A DNA stretch of 64,000 bases from Pseudohalocynthiibacter aestuariivivens (GTDB taxonomy: Bacteria; Pseudomonadota; Alphaproteobacteria; Rhodobacterales; Rhodobacteraceae), in NCBI RefSeq assembly GCF_018457175.1, contig NZ_JAGFNU010000002.1, positions 1 through 64,000 of the forward strand, written 5' to 3'. Positions 63,428 to 64,000 of this stretch are shown here, one piece after another. Position 1 is the stretch's first letter. Each line of letters starts with the position of its first letter. A program made the position numbers and the translations under genes. The notes under the pieces are model-generated. The model was not told the DNA's origin and did not search any database. It saw only the letters and a program-made list of their open reading frames with translations.

Positions 63428-63498
63428 TTCCCGAAACAGGGAACTACAGTATTGAGGACGCCCAAACGAATACTGTTGCCATTCCGCTGTTTCGGGGA
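63428..63498. repeat. long nested hairpin between tetR-type and DUF1330 genes
   Basis: Three helices stack into one stem: CCCGAAACAG (63430-63439) with CTGTTTCGGG (63487-63496); GGAA (63440-63443) with TTCC (63482-63485); ACAGTATT (63446-63453) with AATACTGT (63469-63476). The 15-base apical loop is GAGGACGCCCAAACG. Further pairs extend the base. No uridine tract adjoins it on either strand. It may be a terminator for both convergent genes, a structured RNA or a small repeat element. Confidence 0.7.
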
Positions 63499-63548
63499 AA
63501 AGAAAGTTGTTGCAAGTAAGCTTAGACTGCCTGTTGTTTCACGTATTT

Positions 63549-63875
63549 TCAGCCAGCGGGAAGATACGGAATAGTTCCTGCAAGGTCGGTATCATCAATC
63601 ATGTGAAAATTACTTATGCTACCTGCCTGACGGGCAGAGCCATATGGCGCATAAGCGGGGTCATTTGCGAAACCCAGCAATGCGTCTTTTGTCGGAAATT
63701 CCAGAATCGCAATCAACGTTGCATCCTTGTCTTCCCCTTCCAGCGTTTCGATATTGCCGCTTCGGGACAAATATTTGCCACCGTGCTTTTCAACAAGGTC
63801 GTGAACATTGGTAACATAGTCGGACACCCAACTGTCGTCTGTTACTTTGACCTCTGCAATAAGATACACGCTCAT
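63549..63875 (-). CDS. DUF1330 domain-containing protein
   Basis: Protein of 108 residues with the DUF1330 dimeric alpha/beta-barrel pattern: VYLIAEVKVTDDSWVSDYV, EKHGGKYLSRSGNIETLEG, ATLIAILEFPTKDALLGF and NDPAYAPYG. It is only distantly similar to the copy at 32212. GGGAG lies before the ATG at 63875. No catalytic function is established. It faces the TetR-type gene across the nested hairpin. Confidence 0.88.
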   Translation of the reverse strand: MSVYLIAEVKVTDDSWVSDYVTNVHDLVEKHGGKYLSRSGNIETLEGEDKDATLIAILEFPTKDALLGFANDPAYAPYGSARQAGSISNFHMIDDTDLAGTIPYLPAG

Positions 63876-64000
63876 CGTTTGTCTCCCTTTTGTTTTTTTG
63901 TTCGCTTGTTTCAGGATAGTGGAACAGTAAGCGAGCGATATCTAGTTCAAAGTCTGAATCGACGAGTACAGTTTCTGAACTAGAGCGCCTGAGTTCTCTA

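Overview
The window reads as chromosome of a marine Rhodobacterales (roseobacter-group) alphaproteobacterium of moderate GC. This rests on LexA boxes of the GAAC-N7-GAAC type before uvrA and recA, a CckA phosphorelay kinase next to recA, an iscR-headed SUF operon, a eukaryotic-type NADP isocitrate dehydrogenase, DUF6356 and DUF1330 proteins, and many glycine-betaine-type demethylase genes. No tRNA, rRNA or CRISPR array was found. The only mobile element is the end of an IS110/IS1111-family insertion sequence at the left edge.

Layout. 1-0.7 kb: truncated IS110-type transposase. 0.8-3.8 kb: SOS-controlled uvrA. 3.9-9.5 kb: accessory amino-acid block (PhzF-like isomerase, ornithine-cyclodeaminase-family reductase, sulfotransferase, a frameshifted ureidoglycolate-lyase-like gene, a PLP threonine/serine dehydratase and an EamA exporter behind an attenuator-like leader). 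9.7-13.5 kb: Hsp20, a possible broken lipoprotein gene, and a valine-degradation operon (isobutyryl-CoA dehydrogenase, 3-hydroxyisobutyryl-CoA hydrolase, 3-hydroxyisobutyrate dehydrogenase). 13.7-20.3 kb: chemotaxis (MCP; STAS-cheY-cheA-cheW-cheR). 20.4-25.1 kb: glucokinase, HpcH/HpaI aldolase, guaB, rsmB. 25.2-33.6 kb: cckA, sulfotransferase, recA, alaS, DUF1330, MOSC and SnoaL-like proteins. 33.9-40.5 kb: Tat-exported MsrB-like protein, typA, SMR transporter, Lrp regulator, DUF6356, icd, HD hydrolase, alpha/beta hydrolase. 40.5-48.9 kb: iscR, cysteine desulfurase, sufB, sufC, sufD and sufS, interspersed with small membrane proteins.

48.9-57.7 kb holds the most interesting block: a tight minus-strand operon for an MttB-superfamily methyltransferase without pyrrolysine, two FAD-GcvT demethylating dehydrogenases of about 800 residues, and a class III aminotransferase, divergent from a LysR regulator. 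It reads as a stepwise N-demethylation route ending in transamination, with no corrinoid protein in the window. 57.8-60.8 kb: an RluE-type pseudouridine synthase and the two-gene carboxyspermidine polyamine pathway. 61-63.9 kb: GNAT acetyltransferase, homocysteine S-methyltransferase, TetR regulator with a palindromic operator, and a second DUF1330 protein beyond a long nested hairpin.

Several regulatory signals are readable directly: two SOS boxes, an Iron-Rhodo-like palindrome over the iscR promoter, a repeated operator between lrp and DUF6356, and a three-way alternative RNA fold before the EamA gene.
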